Source: Synechococcus sp. CC9902
GTDB taxonomy: Bacteria; Cyanobacteriota; Cyanobacteriia; PCC-6307; Cyanobiaceae
Length of the DNA: 64,000 nt
Reading direction: 5' to 3'
Assembly: GCF_000012505.1 (NCBI RefSeq)
Contig: NC_007513.1
Span: 2,046,001-2,110,000 of the forward strand
Both the position numbers and the translations under genes were made by a program. Shown here in pieces: positions 1-9,293 of the stretch. Numbering within the stretch: position 1 is the stretch's first letter; each line of letters starts with the position of its first letter. The notes beneath the pieces were generated by a model. That model searched no databases and had not been told where the DNA came from. It saw only the letters and a list, made by a program, of their open reading frames with translations.

Positions 1-851
1 AAAACGTTCGCTTCGTCGCTGAAGAAGAGAAAAACGATTCAGGCTTCGCCGAGAAGCTGGCTGCCCTAGCAGACGTATACGTGAACGACGCCTTCGGCGC
101 CGCCCACCGTGCCCATGCCTCCACCGAGGGCGTCACCAAATTCCTGAAGCCAAGCGTGGCCGGCTTCCTGATGGAGAAGGAGCTTCAGTACCTACAGGGT
201 GCCGTGGACGAACCCAAGCGTCCCCTCGCCGCCATCGTTGGTGGTTCGAAGGTGAGCTCGAAAATCGGTGTTCTGGAAGCCCTGATCGATAAGTGCGACA
301 AGGTGCTGATCGGCGGCGGCATGATCTTCACCTTCTACAAAGCCCGTGGACTTGCAGTTGGCAAGAGCTTGGTGGAAGAGGACAAGCTGGAACTGGCCAA
401 GGAGCTGGAAGCCAAGGCAAAAGCCAAGGGCGTGGAACTGTTGCTACCCACCGACGTGGTGCTGGCCGACAACTTCGCCCCTGATGCCAACAGCCAAATC
501 GCCGACGTGACGGCGATCCCCGACGGCTGGATGGGACTGGACATCGGCCCCGATGCCATCAAGGTGTTCCAAGCCGCCCTGGCTGATTGCAAAACAGTGA
601 TCTGGAACGGCCCCATGGGCGTGTTCGAATTCGACAAATTTGCTGCCGGCACCAACGCCATCGCCACAACGTTGGCTGAAATCGGAGGCAAAGGTTGCTG
701 CACGATCATCGGTGGTGGTGACTCCGTCGCCGCTGTTGAGAAAGCTGGCCTCGCCGAGAAGATGTCGCACATCTCCACCGGTGGTGGCGCCAGCCTGGAA
801 CTCCTGGAAGGCAAAGTGCTGCCTGGCGTTGCAGCCCTAGACAACGCCTAA
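1..851 (+). CDS. pgk: Phosphoglycerate kinase, 3' part
   Basis: The start lies before the window; the frame is open from base 3 and ends at a TAA. The enzyme transfers phosphate between 1,3-bisphosphoglycerate and ADP in glycolysis and runs in reverse in the Calvin cycle. Visible signatures are the [15 protein letters not shown] segment of the N-terminal substrate domain, the [12 protein letters not shown] stretch after the first domain, the WNGPMGVFE motif, and the nucleotide-binding [13 protein letters not shown] and [14 protein letters not shown] motifs near the C terminus. All expected C-terminal motifs are present, so the gene looks intact on this side. A strong hairpin terminator follows about 45 bases downstream, so pgk probably ends its transcription unit. 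Confidence 0.97.
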
Positions 852-895
852 GCAATCACCAACAAACGACGAGGCCAGAAATGGCTTTGAGATTG

Positions 896-917
896 GCCCC
901 CGAATGGGGGCTTTTTT
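896..917 (+). terminator. Rho-independent terminator after pgk
   Basis: A GCCCCC / GGGGGC stem with a 4-base loop is followed directly by a run of six T. It sits just after the pgk stop and ahead of the convergent gene on the minus strand. Confidence 0.85.
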
Positions 918-948
918 GTGTGTTGTCTACGAATGCGAAGCGCGCCTC

Positions 949-1290
949 TTAACGAATCGGCAATCCAGCCTGCTCACGCACCTGATTCATGTAGGCGTGA
1001 TGCTCTTTCCGAAGAGCCCGACGCGCTGTTTTGCGTTGCTTATGGCAAGTTTTTAAGTCGTCTTTCGACTGCGCCGCATCGACGCAAGCCATCGTGCGAT
1101 CCATCGCACTCCGACGTTTGCCGTAGCTGGTCTTCGCCCAGGATTTATGGCCCTGAATCAACGCTTGCTTCTGCTCAGGCGTGATCGGAGCACGCTTGGC
1201 TTTTGCCAAGACGCTCTCGCCAAGAACAGGAACAGCAAGCAAACCCAACAGCAGCAGGCCACTGCCGTAACGACGGATGGAAGACTTCAT
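949..1290 (-). CDS. Small exported hypothetical protein
   Basis: This 113-aa protein has a typical signal peptide: MKSSIRRYG, then a run of Leu/Val/Gly and a probable cleavage near residue 20-28. The mature part is very basic, with many Lys, Arg and His, two Cys (MACVDAAQ and KTCHKQRK) and predicted helices. The open frame extends 23 codons further upstream, but the ATG at 1290 begins the signal peptide and is the better start. It faces pgk tail to tail and is divergent from the dehydrogenase gene at 1362. No family was recognised. The two Cys could pair once exported to the periplasm, which is inference. Confidence 0.6.
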   Translation of the reverse strand: MKSSIRRYGSGLLLLGLLAVPVLGESVLAKAKRAPITPEQKQALIQGHKSWAKTSYGKRRSAMDRTMACVDAAQSKDDLKTCHKQRKTARRALRKEHHAYMNQVREQAGLPIR

Positions 1291-1361
1291 GCCGAAACAA
1301 TCCAACTGAAAGCACTTTGACGCGTCAACCCGCGAAACTCTGACGACAACACCCACCAACC

Positions 1362-2243
1362 ATGACCAGATGTGACCTGAGGGTGGGGGTGATCGGCCTC
1401 GGCGCCCTGGGCCTTCCCATGGCCGCCAACCTCAAGCGTGCTGACGTCCCCCTCCGCGTTCACACCCGAAGCCGCAGCGCCGAGCGCGATCCAAGCCTGC
1501 AAGGGAGCATCGCCTGCGCCACGCCCGCCGAGGTCGCCCAAGGCGTTGACGTTTTGCTGGTTTGCGTCAGCGACAACGCAGCCGTGGAGGCCGTGCTGTT
1601 CGGGGCAAATGGCGCCAGTGATCACCTGGCAGCCGGCAGCATCGTGGTGGATTGCTCCACTATTGCGCCGGCCACAGCGATCGCATCTGCCCAGCGGCTC
1701 GCCCACCAAGGCATTGATTACGTGGATGCCCCCGTCACCGGCGGAACCGAAGGGGCCAAAGCAGGCTCCTTAACGGTGCTGGTGGGGGGCGAGCCGGCGG
1801 CATTGGAGCGTGCACGCCCCGTGCTCGAGATCATCGGCAGCAGCATCCATCACTTTGGGCCGGTGGGCCGTGGTCAGCAGGTGAAGGCGGTGAACCAGGT
1901 GCTGGTGGCCGGCAGCTATGCCGCCGTCGCGGAAGCCATGGCCCTCGGTCAACGGCTGGACCTCCCGATGGAGGCAGTGGTGAATGCCTTACAAGGTGGC
2001 GCCGCTGGGTCATGGGCCCTCAGCCATCGCGCCCATTCGATGCTGATGGCCGAGTACCCCCTGGGTTTTCGAATGTCGTTGCATCACAAAGATCTGGGCA
2101 TTGCTCTGGATGCCGCAGGTGACGTGAACCTGGACCTCCCAGTGACGCAACTCGTGGCCAACCTGGAAAACAACCTGATGGAGCGGGGGCATGGCGACGA
2201 GGACGTGTCGGCCCTGCATCGCCATTTTGATGCGATATCGTGA
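1362..2243 (+). CDS. NAD(P)-dependent 3-hydroxyisobutyrate dehydrogenase-family protein
   Basis: This 293-aa member of the beta-hydroxyacid dehydrogenase family (which also includes 6-phosphogluconate, tartronate semialdehyde and glyoxylate/succinic semialdehyde reductases) reduces or oxidises a small hydroxyacid with NAD(P). The N-terminal Rossmann motif is GVIGLGALGLPMAANL. The substrate-binding signature is DAPVTGGTEGAKAGSLTVLVGG around residue 125. The catalytic Lys is in the GRGQQVKAVNQ segment near residue 175. The C-terminal helical domain has the expected KDLGIALDAA stretch. Length is normal for the family. The exact substrate cannot be read from the sequence; in photosynthetic cells glyoxylate/succinic semialdehyde reductase activity is a reasonable guess. 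Confidence 0.85.
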   Translation: MTRCDLRVGVIGLGALGLPMAANLKRADVPLRVHTRSRSAERDPSLQGSIACATPAEVAQGVDVLLVCVSDNAAVEAVLFGANGASDHLAAGSIVVDCSTIAPATAIASAQRLAHQGIDYVDAPVTGGTEGAKAGSLTVLVGGEPAALERARPVLEIIGSSIHHFGPVGRGQQVKAVNQVLVAGSYAAVAEAMALGQRLDLPMEAVVNALQGGAAGSWALSHRAHSMLMAEYPLGFRMSLHHKDLGIALDAAGDVNLDLPVTQLVANLENNLMERGHGDEDVSALHRHFDAIS

Positions 2244-2275
2244 CGATTAAGTTTTTATTCAGTGACGATTTCGTG

Positions 2276-3031
2276 CTAAATCTGGGCTTGATCGTTGAAA
2301 TTAGACACGATCTGCACCCGCTTAGTCGCCGTCACAACGCCGTCGGGATGCACCAGCATCAACGCCCAGGTTTGTGATCCAGGCCGCTGGGGCGCCTGGA
2401 CGCTTTTGAACAAACCTCCACCGCCCAAAGGCGCCAACTGCAAGTTGGGTCGCGAAAGCGTGGCCAGTTGTTGATCGGTTAGCTCAATCACCCCCCCCGC
2501 CAACATCGCCTGCCCCAAAGGCTCCTCGACAATCAAATCGATGTCGTAACGGCTGCCGGTGAGCACCACATCGGGGATGCCCATGGTGACCTGCAATGGT
2601 CGTTTTCCACTGCGCAACAACGACTCCTGCGAGATCACATCCTGAGCGACAAGGCGTCCTGCCTCGGTGCGAATCGCCAGACGTTCCTCAGATTGGAGCT
2701 GGTAGCTGACCCCCTGCGCGGTCGTGGCGCCATTCACCGTCACCAAGAATGTCGAACGGCCATCCACCAGGGGGGGCGCCGGCCGGACAGACCAGGCCAA
2801 ACCAGGGAAATCGTTGCGGAACGCCTTGTAACGACTGGCAAGCGTCGGCAACAACTCGGGGGCCACCACGGCGCCAAGATCCTGTTCCGATCCTTTGTTC
2901 AACGCAGTTTGCAAACGCTGCGCGAAGGATCCAGATGCTTGAGGCTCAGTGGCTGCCCGCCCAGGGGCTTGAATCGGCAGCACCCCGACGCACAATGCCG
3001 TAACAAGGGCCATTCGCCAAAAACGATGCAC
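2276..3031 (-). CDS. Exported hypothetical protein
   Basis: This 251-aa protein begins with a clear signal peptide (MHRFWRMALVTALCVGVLP, likely cut after GRAATEP). The mature part looks alpha/beta in its first half (a helix around QRLQTALNKGSEQDLGAVV) and beta-rich afterwards. No catalytic motif is visible. It is convergent with the dehydrogenase gene and divergent from murG, with a 57-base gap that must hold both start regions. It looks like a conserved cyanobacterial periplasmic protein. The neighbourhood with murG suggests, but does not show, a cell-envelope role. Confidence 0.65.
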   Translation of the reverse strand: MHRFWRMALVTALCVGVLPIQAPGRAATEPQASGSFAQRLQTALNKGSEQDLGAVVAPELLPTLASRYKAFRNDFPGLAWSVRPAPPLVDGRSTFLVTVNGATTAQGVSYQLQSEERLAIRTEAGRLVAQDVISQESLLRSGKRPLQVTMGIPDVVLTGSRYDIDLIVEEPLGQAMLAGGVIELTDQQLATLSRPNLQLAPLGGGGLFKSVQAPQRPGSQTWALMLVHPDGVVTATKRVQIVSNFNDQAQI

Positions 3032-3088
3032 AGGCCTGTCGCGGGAATCGATCTAAGTTAGGACCGGAGAACGGGGACGTCCGCCGCC

Positions 3089-4165
3089 ATGACTCGGCTA
3101 CTGATCGCAGCCAGCGGAACGGGCGGCCACTTGTTTCCAGCACTGGCGGTGGCAGACGCCCTCGACGGACACTGCCAGGTGAGCTGGTTGGGCGTGCCTG
3201 ATCGCCTCGAAACCGAATTGGTGCCCGCTCGGTTCAAGCTGATCACCGTGAACGCTGGAGGCCTGCAGGGCCGTGGCATCACCAAACTGGTGCAGCTGAT
3301 TCGGCTGCTGGCGGCCAGCATCACCGTGCGGCGCCTGATCCGAACCCATCAAATCGACGCTGTGTTCACCACAGGTGGCTACATCGCAGCTCCGGCGATT
3401 CTTGGGGCGCGCTGGTGCGGCGTGCCTGCCGTGTTGCATGAATCGAATGCAATCCCCGGCCGGGTGACGCGCCTGTTGGGGCGTTTCTGCTCCGCCGTTG
3501 CCGTTGGCTTGCCAGTAGCTGCTGGACGAATTCCGGGCTGCCGCCCCGTGCTCACCGGCACCCCGGTGCGTTCAGGCTTTCTCAACGCGCAGCCCCTGCC
3601 GGACTGGGTGCCCTCCGGAGCTGGGCCGTTGCTCGTCGTGATGGGCGGTAGCCAGGGCGCGATCGGGCTCAATCGGATGGTGCGGGCCGTACTTCCCGAG
3701 CTGTTGGAGCAAGGCTGTCGGGTGGTGCATCTCACGGGGAGCAACGATCCCGACGTGGGTGAACTCCAGCACCCCCGGCTGGTGGAATGTCGCTTCAGCG
3801 ACGACATCCCCGGCTTGCTGCAACATGCCGACCTGGCGATTAGCCGAGCCGGTGCCGGCAGCCTCAGCGAACTGGCGGTGTGCGGCACGCCCAGCATCCT
3901 GGTGCCCTTCCCCCAAGCAGCCGATCAACACCAAGACGCCAATGCCGCCTGCGCCGCCGAGCTGGGTGGTGCCGTGATCGTGCACCAACATCCTCCAGGC
4001 CACCCCGCCCTCGGCAACAGCATCAAACGGCTACTCGGAGCACGACTGGGGGATACAGATTCCCGACCTGAACTGCTCGAACAAATGCGCGCCGGGATGG
4101 ATGAGCTAGCCCAACGGGATGCCGATGCACAACTGGCCCGATTGCTCGCCGACTTGGTGCGCTGA
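3089..4165 (+). CDS. murG: UDP-GlcNAc:undecaprenyl-PP-MurNAc-pentapeptide GlcNAc transferase
   Basis: MurG adds GlcNAc to lipid I to make lipid II, the last intracellular step of peptidoglycan synthesis, on the inner face of the plasma membrane. The 358-aa length is normal. The N-terminal glycine loop is [18 protein letters not shown], followed by [14 protein letters not shown] and the HESNAIPG motif. The second half carries [13 protein letters not shown] and the donor-binding segment [20 protein letters not shown] followed by [10 protein letters not shown], both characteristic of GT28 family enzymes. It stands alone, convergent with the next gene with only 2 bases between the stop codons. 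Confidence 0.96.
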   Translation: MTRLLIAASGTGGHLFPALAVADALDGHCQVSWLGVPDRLETELVPARFKLITVNAGGLQGRGITKLVQLIRLLAASITVRRLIRTHQIDAVFTTGGYIAAPAILGARWCGVPAVLHESNAIPGRVTRLLGRFCSAVAVGLPVAAGRIPGCRPVLTGTPVRSGFLNAQPLPDWVPSGAGPLLVVMGGSQGAIGLNRMVRAVLPELLEQGCRVVHLTGSNDPDVGELQHPRLVECRFSDDIPGLLQHADLAISRAGAGSLSELAVCGTPSILVPFPQAADQHQDANAACAAELGGAVIVHQHPPGHPALGNSIKRLLGARLGDTDSRPELLEQMRAGMDELAQRDADAQLARLLADLVR

Positions 4166-4167
4166 GC

Positions 4168-5241
4168 TCACACCAACGGGGCGCGATCGAGCTCCTGCTT
4201 GAGCGCACGAATGATGCGGCGATTGTTGCGCCGGCTCTGCAAGCCAATCCGCAACCAACACTCACCAAGGCCCTCAAACGAGCGGCAATCCCGCAACAAA
4301 ATTCGATGGCGCTGCTCAACCGCTTCCCGCAGAGGCACCAACGACTGATCCGCCTGGATTAAGAGAAAGTTCGCCGCCGACGGCATCGGCGTGATGCCCG
4401 GCAACTGGGCCAATTTCCGCTGCATCCAAGCGCCCTCCTTGGCGACCCAGCTTTGAGCACGGCGGCACCAGCGTTGATATTTCGCCGGCGACGCCAACAA
4501 CTGTTCGGCCACGGCCGTAGCAATGCCATTCACGGGCCAAGGGTCTCGCCACTGGGCCCAGCGTTGGAGGCGTTCAGGCTGCGCCACGGCATAGCCAAGC
4601 CGCAAGCCAGCGATGCCATAGAGCTTGGTAAGGCTGCGGATCACCACCAGGTTGGGGTGCTCGGAAACCAAGGGGATCAAGGATTGCTGCTCGCCATCCG
4701 GCACCAACGACAAAAACGCCTCGTCGCAGATCACCAAGCGATATCGCTGAAGCAGAGGCTTTAACGAAGCACGGCTCCACAACTGGCCAGTGGGGTTGTG
4801 GGGGTTGCAAATCCACAGGACATCAGCCTCCGGGAGCGAGGGAAACGGCTGCGGAAAAGCGGCATCCCATTCCAAGCCCAACGAGTGCTGGTTCAAGCCC
4901 CCTTGCCAACAAGCCAAGGCACGGGAATAGTCGGCAAAGCCAGGAGCTGGCAGCGAGCTGATTCCGAAAGCTGCCGCATCTCGCGCAACCCAAGTGAACA
5001 GCTCTGCAGCGCCATTGCCTGGAAGCACAGCACTTGCTTCAAGACCGTGGATCCTGGCAATCAGACCCACCAATTGATGGTGCTGACGATCGGGATAGTC
5101 GCGCAGACCACGAGTTAGTTCTCGAGCAGAAAAGCGAGGTGTCCAAGGCACCAAGGAGGCGCTGGCGTCCAACACCTGAGCCGAAGGAACCCCAAGCCTC
5201 AAGGCAGCTGATTGAATCTCACCGCCATGGGCAAAACGCAT
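4168..5241 (-). CDS. cobD: PLP-dependent CobD-like threonine-phosphate decarboxylase / HisC-like aminotransferase
   Basis: This 357-aa fold-type I PLP enzyme begins HGGEIQSAALRLGVPSAQVLDASAS-like, the hallmark N terminus of L-threonine-O-3-phosphate decarboxylase (CobD, or CobC in other nomenclature). That enzyme makes aminopropanol phosphate for the cobalamin nucleotide loop. Further motifs are the LPGNGAAELF cofactor segment, ICNPHNPTGQLW, the ICDEAFLSL acid and the Schiff-base Lys in RSLTKLYGIAGLRLGY. The family overlaps with histidinol-phosphate aminotransferase, so that remains an alternative. The N-terminal motif favours the cobalamin assignment, and marine Synechococcus make pseudocobalamin. 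No other cob gene lies in the window. Confidence 0.75.
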   Translation of the reverse strand: MRFAHGGEIQSAALRLGVPSAQVLDASASLVPWTPRFSARELTRGLRDYPDRQHHQLVGLIARIHGLEASAVLPGNGAAELFTWVARDAAAFGISSLPAPGFADYSRALACWQGGLNQHSLGLEWDAAFPQPFPSLPEADVLWICNPHNPTGQLWSRASLKPLLQRYRLVICDEAFLSLVPDGEQQSLIPLVSEHPNLVVIRSLTKLYGIAGLRLGYAVAQPERLQRWAQWRDPWPVNGIATAVAEQLLASPAKYQRWCRRAQSWVAKEGAWMQRKLAQLPGITPMPSAANFLLIQADQSLVPLREAVEQRHRILLRDCRSFEGLGECWLRIGLQSRRNNRRIIRALKQELDRAPLV

Positions 5242-5375
5242 GCCAAACCAGGCTTGTACTGCAAGTTTGACGCGGGGGCCCCCTGACCGATACAGCCGCT
5301 ATCCCTGAGCGAAGGCGTTCGACAGCACAAGCAACCGTGGCTACAACGGTTCATCGCAGGGAATGAAACGCGACT

Positions 5376-5612
5376 ATGCCGTTGCACTTCAGGCTGGGGC
5401 TCGTTGTAGCGCTGTTCTGTACCGGAACCATTAGCGCGGCGGCACCGAAGGGAGATGACGCTCTTATGCAGCTACTTCAAACACGAAGTTGCCCAGAGTG
5501 CCAATTAGCAGATGTCGATCTCGTTCATGCACAACTACATGATGCCGATCTAGCAGGGGCCAAGCTGCAACAGCATCCCATCGCGACAACACCCTTCAGG
5601 CCAAGATCCTGA
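5376..5612 (+). pseudogene. Truncated exported pentapeptide-repeat protein
   Basis: The frame starts with a signal peptide (MPLHFRLGLVVALFCTGTIS, then AAA) and a short segment with Cys-Pro-x-Cys (TRSCPECQ). Five consecutive pentapeptide repeats of the A(D/N)LxX type follow: CQLAD, VDLVH, AQLHD, ADLAG, AKLQQ. The pattern then stops abruptly and the frame runs 12 more unrelated residues to a stop. Members of this family normally carry many more repeats. The last part overlaps, on the opposite strand, a reading frame that also looks like a gene fragment, so the 3' end was probably lost by a deletion or rearrangement near 5570-5580. It could still make a short secreted peptide. Confidence 0.55.
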
Positions 5613-5765
5613 AGCGACTTGCCACACTTGCTCGGACGGCCAAGCGATCCAAAGGTCGCGATCCGATGCCAACACGACCACCGTCTGGGCAGACCACAAG
5701 CGGCGCACTTGGCTCTGCAAGGCCTGGAGTTGAGGGATCTCAGCCAGGGACGGCAGAGGCACCAT
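5550..5765 (-). pseudogene. Fragment of an unrecognised protein, N-terminal part
   Basis: This 71-codon minus-strand frame reads like real protein: VPLPSLAEIPQLQALQSQV, then a helix-strand alternation with VVVLASDRDLWIAW and VWQVASGSWPE. Composition is ordinary for this genome, unlike the shadow frames around it. It ends at a TAG only after crossing into the pentapeptide-repeat gene on the other strand. Two coding-like frames that collide and both end soon after the collision suggest a breakpoint near 5570-5580 that removed the 3' ends of both genes. The parent family was not recognised. It lies 62 bases downstream of the pyrD stop, in the same direction. Confidence 0.4.
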
Positions 5766-5827
5766 GCATTCGCCACTCCATCAAAAGTATCGGTTATCGG
5801 TGCAACCGTCCTGGAACAGCACAGGCG

Positions 5828-7009
5828 TCAGGGTTGCCAAGGCAGTCCGGAACCCACGGCCTCGCCAATGGAGCGCAGACCATGCCGATCCATCTGCCCT
5901 TCCAAGCCCTCCAGAATTCGAGGCACCAAATCTGGACCCTGAAAAATCCAACCGGTGTAGAGCTGCACCAGCGAGGCACCGGCCACGATGCGCTCCCAAG
6001 CCGTCTCAGGGGAATCGATCCCACCCACTCCCACCAGCGGAAGGGCGGGCCCAGCCCCTGCCCGAAGGCGGCGAATCACCTCAAGCGCGCGTCCGCGCAA
6101 GGGCGCACCACTCAATCCCCCCGCTTCCTCCGCCAAGGTGCGGCCGGTTTGCGCCAAACGTCGTTGGGCCAATCCGAGCCGATCGAGGCTGGTATTCACT
6201 GCGATCACTCCGGCCAAACCTTCCTGATAGGCAAGACGCGCAATCGAATCGATGGCCTCATCATCGAGATCTGGAGCAATCTTCACCAGCAAGGGCGGGC
6301 AGGCCGCCAACCGACGGAGCCGCTCCACCAAGCGCCGCAACTGGACTGAATCCTGTAAGTCGCGCAGTCCTGGCGTGTTGGGGGAGCTCACGTTGATCAC
6401 GGCGTAATCCGCCATGGGAGCCAAGTGCTCCAGGGATGCGGCGTAATCATCGGGCGCCTGCTCGAGGGATGTGACCTTCGATTTGCCCACATTGATTCCC
6501 AAGACTGCCGGGCGTTGACCCGGCGGCTCCAACCGCTGACGGTCGAGGGTTTTCAACAACTCCTGTGCACCATCGTTGTTGAATCCCATGCGATTCAATG
6601 CCGCCTGCTCCTCTGCAAGGCGGAACAAACGTGGTTTGGGATTCCCCGGCTGACCATGCCAAGTGACGGTGCCAACCTCCGCAAAGCCAAAACCAAAGCG
6701 ATCCCAAATCCCTGCAGCGACACCGTTTTTGTCGAATCCAGCCGCCAAACCAACGGGATTCGGAAAACGACAACCAAACAACACCTGTTCCAAGCGCAGG
6801 TCGCGACGCTGTAGATCTGCCGCCACACCATCGAGAACGGATGACACCCCAGGCCAACGGCGGCGCAGGCTTGCCTGACCAAGGGCCGTCAACGCCACTT
6901 GCGAGAGCTGCTCCGCATCGAGGCCTTCATCGCGAGCGAGGAGGGGACCCAGCCAACGTTGATAAAAAGCACCGCTGCCAAGCGGACCAACCGAAGAAGA
7001 CGGTGACAT
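5828..7009 (-). CDS. pyrD: Dihydroorotate dehydrogenase (quinone), class 2
   Basis: This enzyme oxidises dihydroorotate to orotate in pyrimidine synthesis, using FMN and passing electrons to membrane quinones. The 393-aa frame has the N-terminal helical extension typical of class 2 enzymes ([10 protein letters not shown]), then [29 protein letters not shown] and the catalytic Ser region [14 protein letters not shown]. These are followed by [15 protein letters not shown] and the FMN-phosphate loop [10 protein letters not shown], with YTGWIFQGP at the end. The open frame extends 27 codons upstream, but the ATG at 7009 leaves only 8 bases after the rnhA stop and fits the family. It is probably co-transcribed with rnhA. 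Confidence 0.95.
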   Translation of the reverse strand: MSPSSSVGPLGSGAFYQRWLGPLLARDEGLDAEQLSQVALTALGQASLRRRWPGVSSVLDGVAADLQRRDLRLEQVLFGCRFPNPVGLAAGFDKNGVAAGIWDRFGFGFAEVGTVTWHGQPGNPKPRLFRLAEEQAALNRMGFNNDGAQELLKTLDRQRLEPPGQRPAVLGINVGKSKVTSLEQAPDDYAASLEHLAPMADYAVINVSSPNTPGLRDLQDSVQLRRLVERLRRLAACPPLLVKIAPDLDDEAIDSIARLAYQEGLAGVIAVNTSLDRLGLAQRRLAQTGRTLAEEAGGLSGAPLRGRALEVIRRLRAGAGPALPLVGVGGIDSPETAWERIVAGASLVQLYTGWIFQGPDLVPRILEGLEGQMDRHGLRSIGEAVGSGLPWQP

Positions 7010-7017
7010 CCGGAGTC

Positions 7018-7761
7018 TCACGACTCCCCTGATCCTCCCTCGCGACGCTGCAGGCGCCAGCGACCGGTGTCCTCCGGACTGACCAACCAATCACGCCAAA
7101 TCCAAGGGCCATCCTTGGCTTCCAACTGCTTCATGGGTTGCTCCACCAACTGCGCCAGCTCAATCACCGTCAGGGCAAATGCCCCCTCCGCCAGCCGGTC
7201 TGCGAGCTCCAGCCGTGTCAGCAGCTGCTGGAGCGGCGCCGGTGCCAGATCGCTGTTAGGAGGCGCCGGAGCAAGCGAAGTCTTCACACCAACGGCTAAA
7301 TCGGGAGCTGCACCCTGGGAAAACGCCACAGCAATACGGTCGACACGCTCATTGTCTGGATCGCCGCTATGGCCCTTCACATGGGTGAGCGGAACGTCGT
7401 CGAGACGAGCCTCATCCAAAGACTTCCACAAATCCTGATTCAGCACAGGCTTACCCGCAGCCGTTCGCCAGCCTTTGCGTTTCCACCCCTTCATCCAAGA
7501 TCCCAACCCATCGATGAGGTATTTGCTGTCGGTCCTCAGGGTGAGATCGGGATGCCGTGGCAAATCTTTTAAACGCTCCAACAATGCCAAAGCCGCCTGG
7601 AGCTCCATCCGATTGTTGGTGGTGGCAGGGTCATAGCCACCCAACTCTTCAACGCTGCCATCCTCAAACCGCAGCAATGCGCCCCATCCGCCGGGACCCG
7701 GATTGCCACGGCAGGCACCATCCGTCGCGGCAGCCACAACACGACCCCGTCCATCAGCCAT
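7018..7761 (-). CDS. rnhA: Ribonuclease HI with C-terminal extension
   Basis: RNase HI cuts the RNA strand of RNA-DNA hybrids. The catalytic acids are visible: Asp in [16 protein letters not shown], Glu in [10 protein letters not shown], Asp in [11 protein letters not shown] and the final Asp in [12 protein letters not shown]; the HVKGHSGD loop is also present. The core domain ends near residue 155. About 90 more residues follow, with a low-complexity linker ([15 protein letters not shown]) and a helical domain ending in a Trp-rich segment ([11 protein letters not shown]). Ordinary RNase HI is about 155 aa, so the extension is extra; it looks like a cyanobacterial addition of unknown role. 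The start at 7761 was chosen over one 72 codons upstream because it matches the family. Confidence 0.92.
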   Translation of the reverse strand: MADGRGRVVAAATDGACRGNPGPGGWGALLRFEDGSVEELGGYDPATTNNRMELQAALALLERLKDLPRHPDLTLRTDSKYLIDGLGSWMKGWKRKGWRTAAGKPVLNQDLWKSLDEARLDDVPLTHVKGHSGDPDNERVDRIAVAFSQGAAPDLAVGVKTSLAPAPPNSDLAPAPLQQLLTRLELADRLAEGAFALTVIELAQLVEQPMKQLEAKDGPWIWRDWLVSPEDTGRWRLQRREGGSGES

Positions 7762-7812
7762 TGGTCCCCCCTCGCAAAATTCGGTAGAACACGGGTTCTC
7801 ACGCAGCCGTGT

Positions 7813-8601
7813 ATGAGGCGAACCTACCCCCGAGCCGCAGGCATGGCTGCCACTGGTGTTGCTGCGACTGGTGTTCTGGCCCTGCTGTTGCCCAATACGC
7901 TCGCTGCCCGGGGAATCTTTGAGAGCAGGCCCCTCCCGCAAGACCGTTTTGCCGTGCTGGCGCAGCCCGTCGGTCAAACCGGCTGGAAACTACTGGTGCT
8001 CGAACAAATCAAGCGCAAACCCCTGTGCTGGAGGCCACGCGCTGATGGCCTCGTCGAGCCCTCGCTGAATAGCTTTAATTTCGCAGGGATTTGCAGTCGC
8101 TATCTCGATAGCAATGGCTATTCCCTCCGCAGCAGCGGCTCAGACCTTGGAAGGCGGTTCCGGTTGCGCTTAATGCAAAGCGGATCAACCCTGCAATTAC
8201 AAGCATTCAATCCAGATCAAACAGCACCGATCGTGGTTGGGAGTGCACCCGTCCCAAGCCGACAGCGAAATGGCTTTGTTCGGCTAGAGCTGAATAACGA
8301 CTGGCAGCTCGAACGACGCGTCTACCAAGGACGAACCCTGAGCCATCTTTATTTCTCGAATCCAGATCCGATTCAACTGTTGATGGCGCGAGCCATCCGC
8401 CAGGCCAGGGGCTCGAGCATGGCCAAGCTTGGTCCGTCGCGGGCCCCAAGCATGCCGCCACCAATCCCACCAACCCCGACAACATCACGCGGCAGCTCCT
8501 TGGCATCGCGGCTTAGCAGCGTCCAACGGGTCGCGAGCGCAGGCCCGATCCCGCTACAAGTGATCCCGTACAGCAGCCCTCGCCAAACACTGGCACAGTG
8601 A
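7813..8601 (+). CDS. DUF3747 exported protein
   Basis: This 262-aa protein has an N-terminal signal sequence (a basic start, MRRTYPRA, then a Val/Ala/Leu stretch ending LAARG). The first part carries [21 protein letters not shown], then [21 protein letters not shown], which I recognise as the DUF3747 domain, a cyanobacterial extracytoplasmic family of unknown function. The domain ends near residue 195. The tail is rich in Ser, Pro and Arg and looks disordered. It is divergent from rnhA with 51 bases between start codons. An internal ATG at 7843 is an alternative start, but the longer form has the better signal-peptide n-region. Confidence 0.8.
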   Translation: MRRTYPRAAGMAATGVAATGVLALLLPNTLAARGIFESRPLPQDRFAVLAQPVGQTGWKLLVLEQIKRKPLCWRPRADGLVEPSLNSFNFAGICSRYLDSNGYSLRSSGSDLGRRFRLRLMQSGSTLQLQAFNPDQTAPIVVGSAPVPSRQRNGFVRLELNNDWQLERRVYQGRTLSHLYFSNPDPIQLLMARAIRQARGSSMAKLGPSRAPSMPPPIPPTPTTSRGSSLASRLSSVQRVASAGPIPLQVIPYSSPRQTLAQ

Positions 8602-8725
8602 CAGTTTTCAGAGAGGCCAGCGAGATAACCAATCACATTTGAGGACTTTTAGGTTTCTAGGGTGTGAGGAGTGCAAAACACCTCTTCAGGGTCGAAACAA
8701 GGACAGACTCCTGAACGTGTTCCAC

Positions 8726-8757
8726 AAAAAACCCTGCCTTCGGCGGGGTTTTTTTAT
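8726..8757. terminator. Bidirectional hairpin terminator
   Basis: A CCCTGCC-TTCG-GGCGGGG type stem, flanked by a run of A on the left and a run of seven T on the right, can end transcription from either side. It lies between the DUF3747 gene and rplL, which converge. Confidence 0.8.
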
Positions 8758-8779
8758 TGCCGAGCCCAATACACAACAA

Positions 8780-8809
8780 AAAAGCGACCCCCCGAGGAGA
8801 GTCGCTTTT
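8780..8809. terminator. Second hairpin between DUF3747 gene and rplL
   Basis: AAAAGCGAC pairs with GTCGCTTTT across a 12-base loop, a perfect 9-bp stem whose ends supply A and T tracts. It can work in both directions and is the middle of three consecutive hairpins in this convergent gap. Confidence 0.6.
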
Positions 8810-8828
8810 GTTGAAAAAAATGAGATGC

Positions 8829-8849
8829 GGATCGGCGAAAAGCCGATCC
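8829..8849 (-). terminator. Terminator of the rplJL transcript
   Basis: Read on the minus strand, GGATCGGC-TTTTC-GCCGATCC forms an 8-bp stem starting 7 bases after the rplL stop. A T run follows a few bases later. Confidence 0.7.
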
Positions 8850-8856
8850 CACAGGA

Positions 8857-9243
8857 TCACTTGATTGTGACCTTGCCACCCACTTCTTCGATGGCCTTCT
8901 TGAGGGCTTCGGCATCGTCCTTGGACGCACCTTCTTTGACCAGCTTTGGAGCGGCCTCGACCAGAGCCTTGGCATCGCCCAAGCCCAAACCGGTCGCTTC
9001 GCGAACGGCCTTGAGAACTTTGATCTTGGCGGAAGCTTCGAAGCTTTCCAAGATCACATCGAACTCGGTCTTTTCTTCAGCAGCCTCACCGCCACCAGCA
9101 GCGCCAGGGGCAGCCATCACGACGCCAGCTGATGCGGCGGCGGAGACACCAAAAGCCTCTTCGATCTGCTTAACAAGCTCGGAAGCTTCAAGCAGAGAAA
9201 GGGATTTCAGCGATTCGAGGATTTCGTCGGTTTTTGCAGACAT
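8857..9243 (-). CDS. rplL: 50S ribosomal protein L7/L12
   Basis: L7/L12 forms the flexible stalk of the large subunit that recruits translation GTPases. The 128-aa sequence has the N-terminal dimerisation helix ([20 protein letters not shown]), an Ala/Gly-rich hinge ([16 protein letters not shown]), and the C-terminal globular domain with [32 protein letters not shown] and ending GGKVTIK. Length and all landmarks are standard. It is the last gene of the secE-nusG-rplKAJL cluster, 50 bases after rplJ. Confidence 0.97.
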   Translation of the reverse strand: MSAKTDEILESLKSLSLLEASELVKQIEEAFGVSAAASAGVVMAAPGAAGGGEAAEEKTEFDVILESFEASAKIKVLKAVREATGLGLGDAKALVEAAPKLVKEGASKDDAEALKKAIEEVGGKVTIK

Positions 9244-9293
9244 GGTTGAAAATCAGCAACAGATCAGGAAATAGACGTGGTGGTAGAGCGAAC

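Noticed and set aside
335-844. 169-codon minus-strand frame within pgk
   Set aside because: Shadow of pgk; Ser/Ala-rich with no domain.
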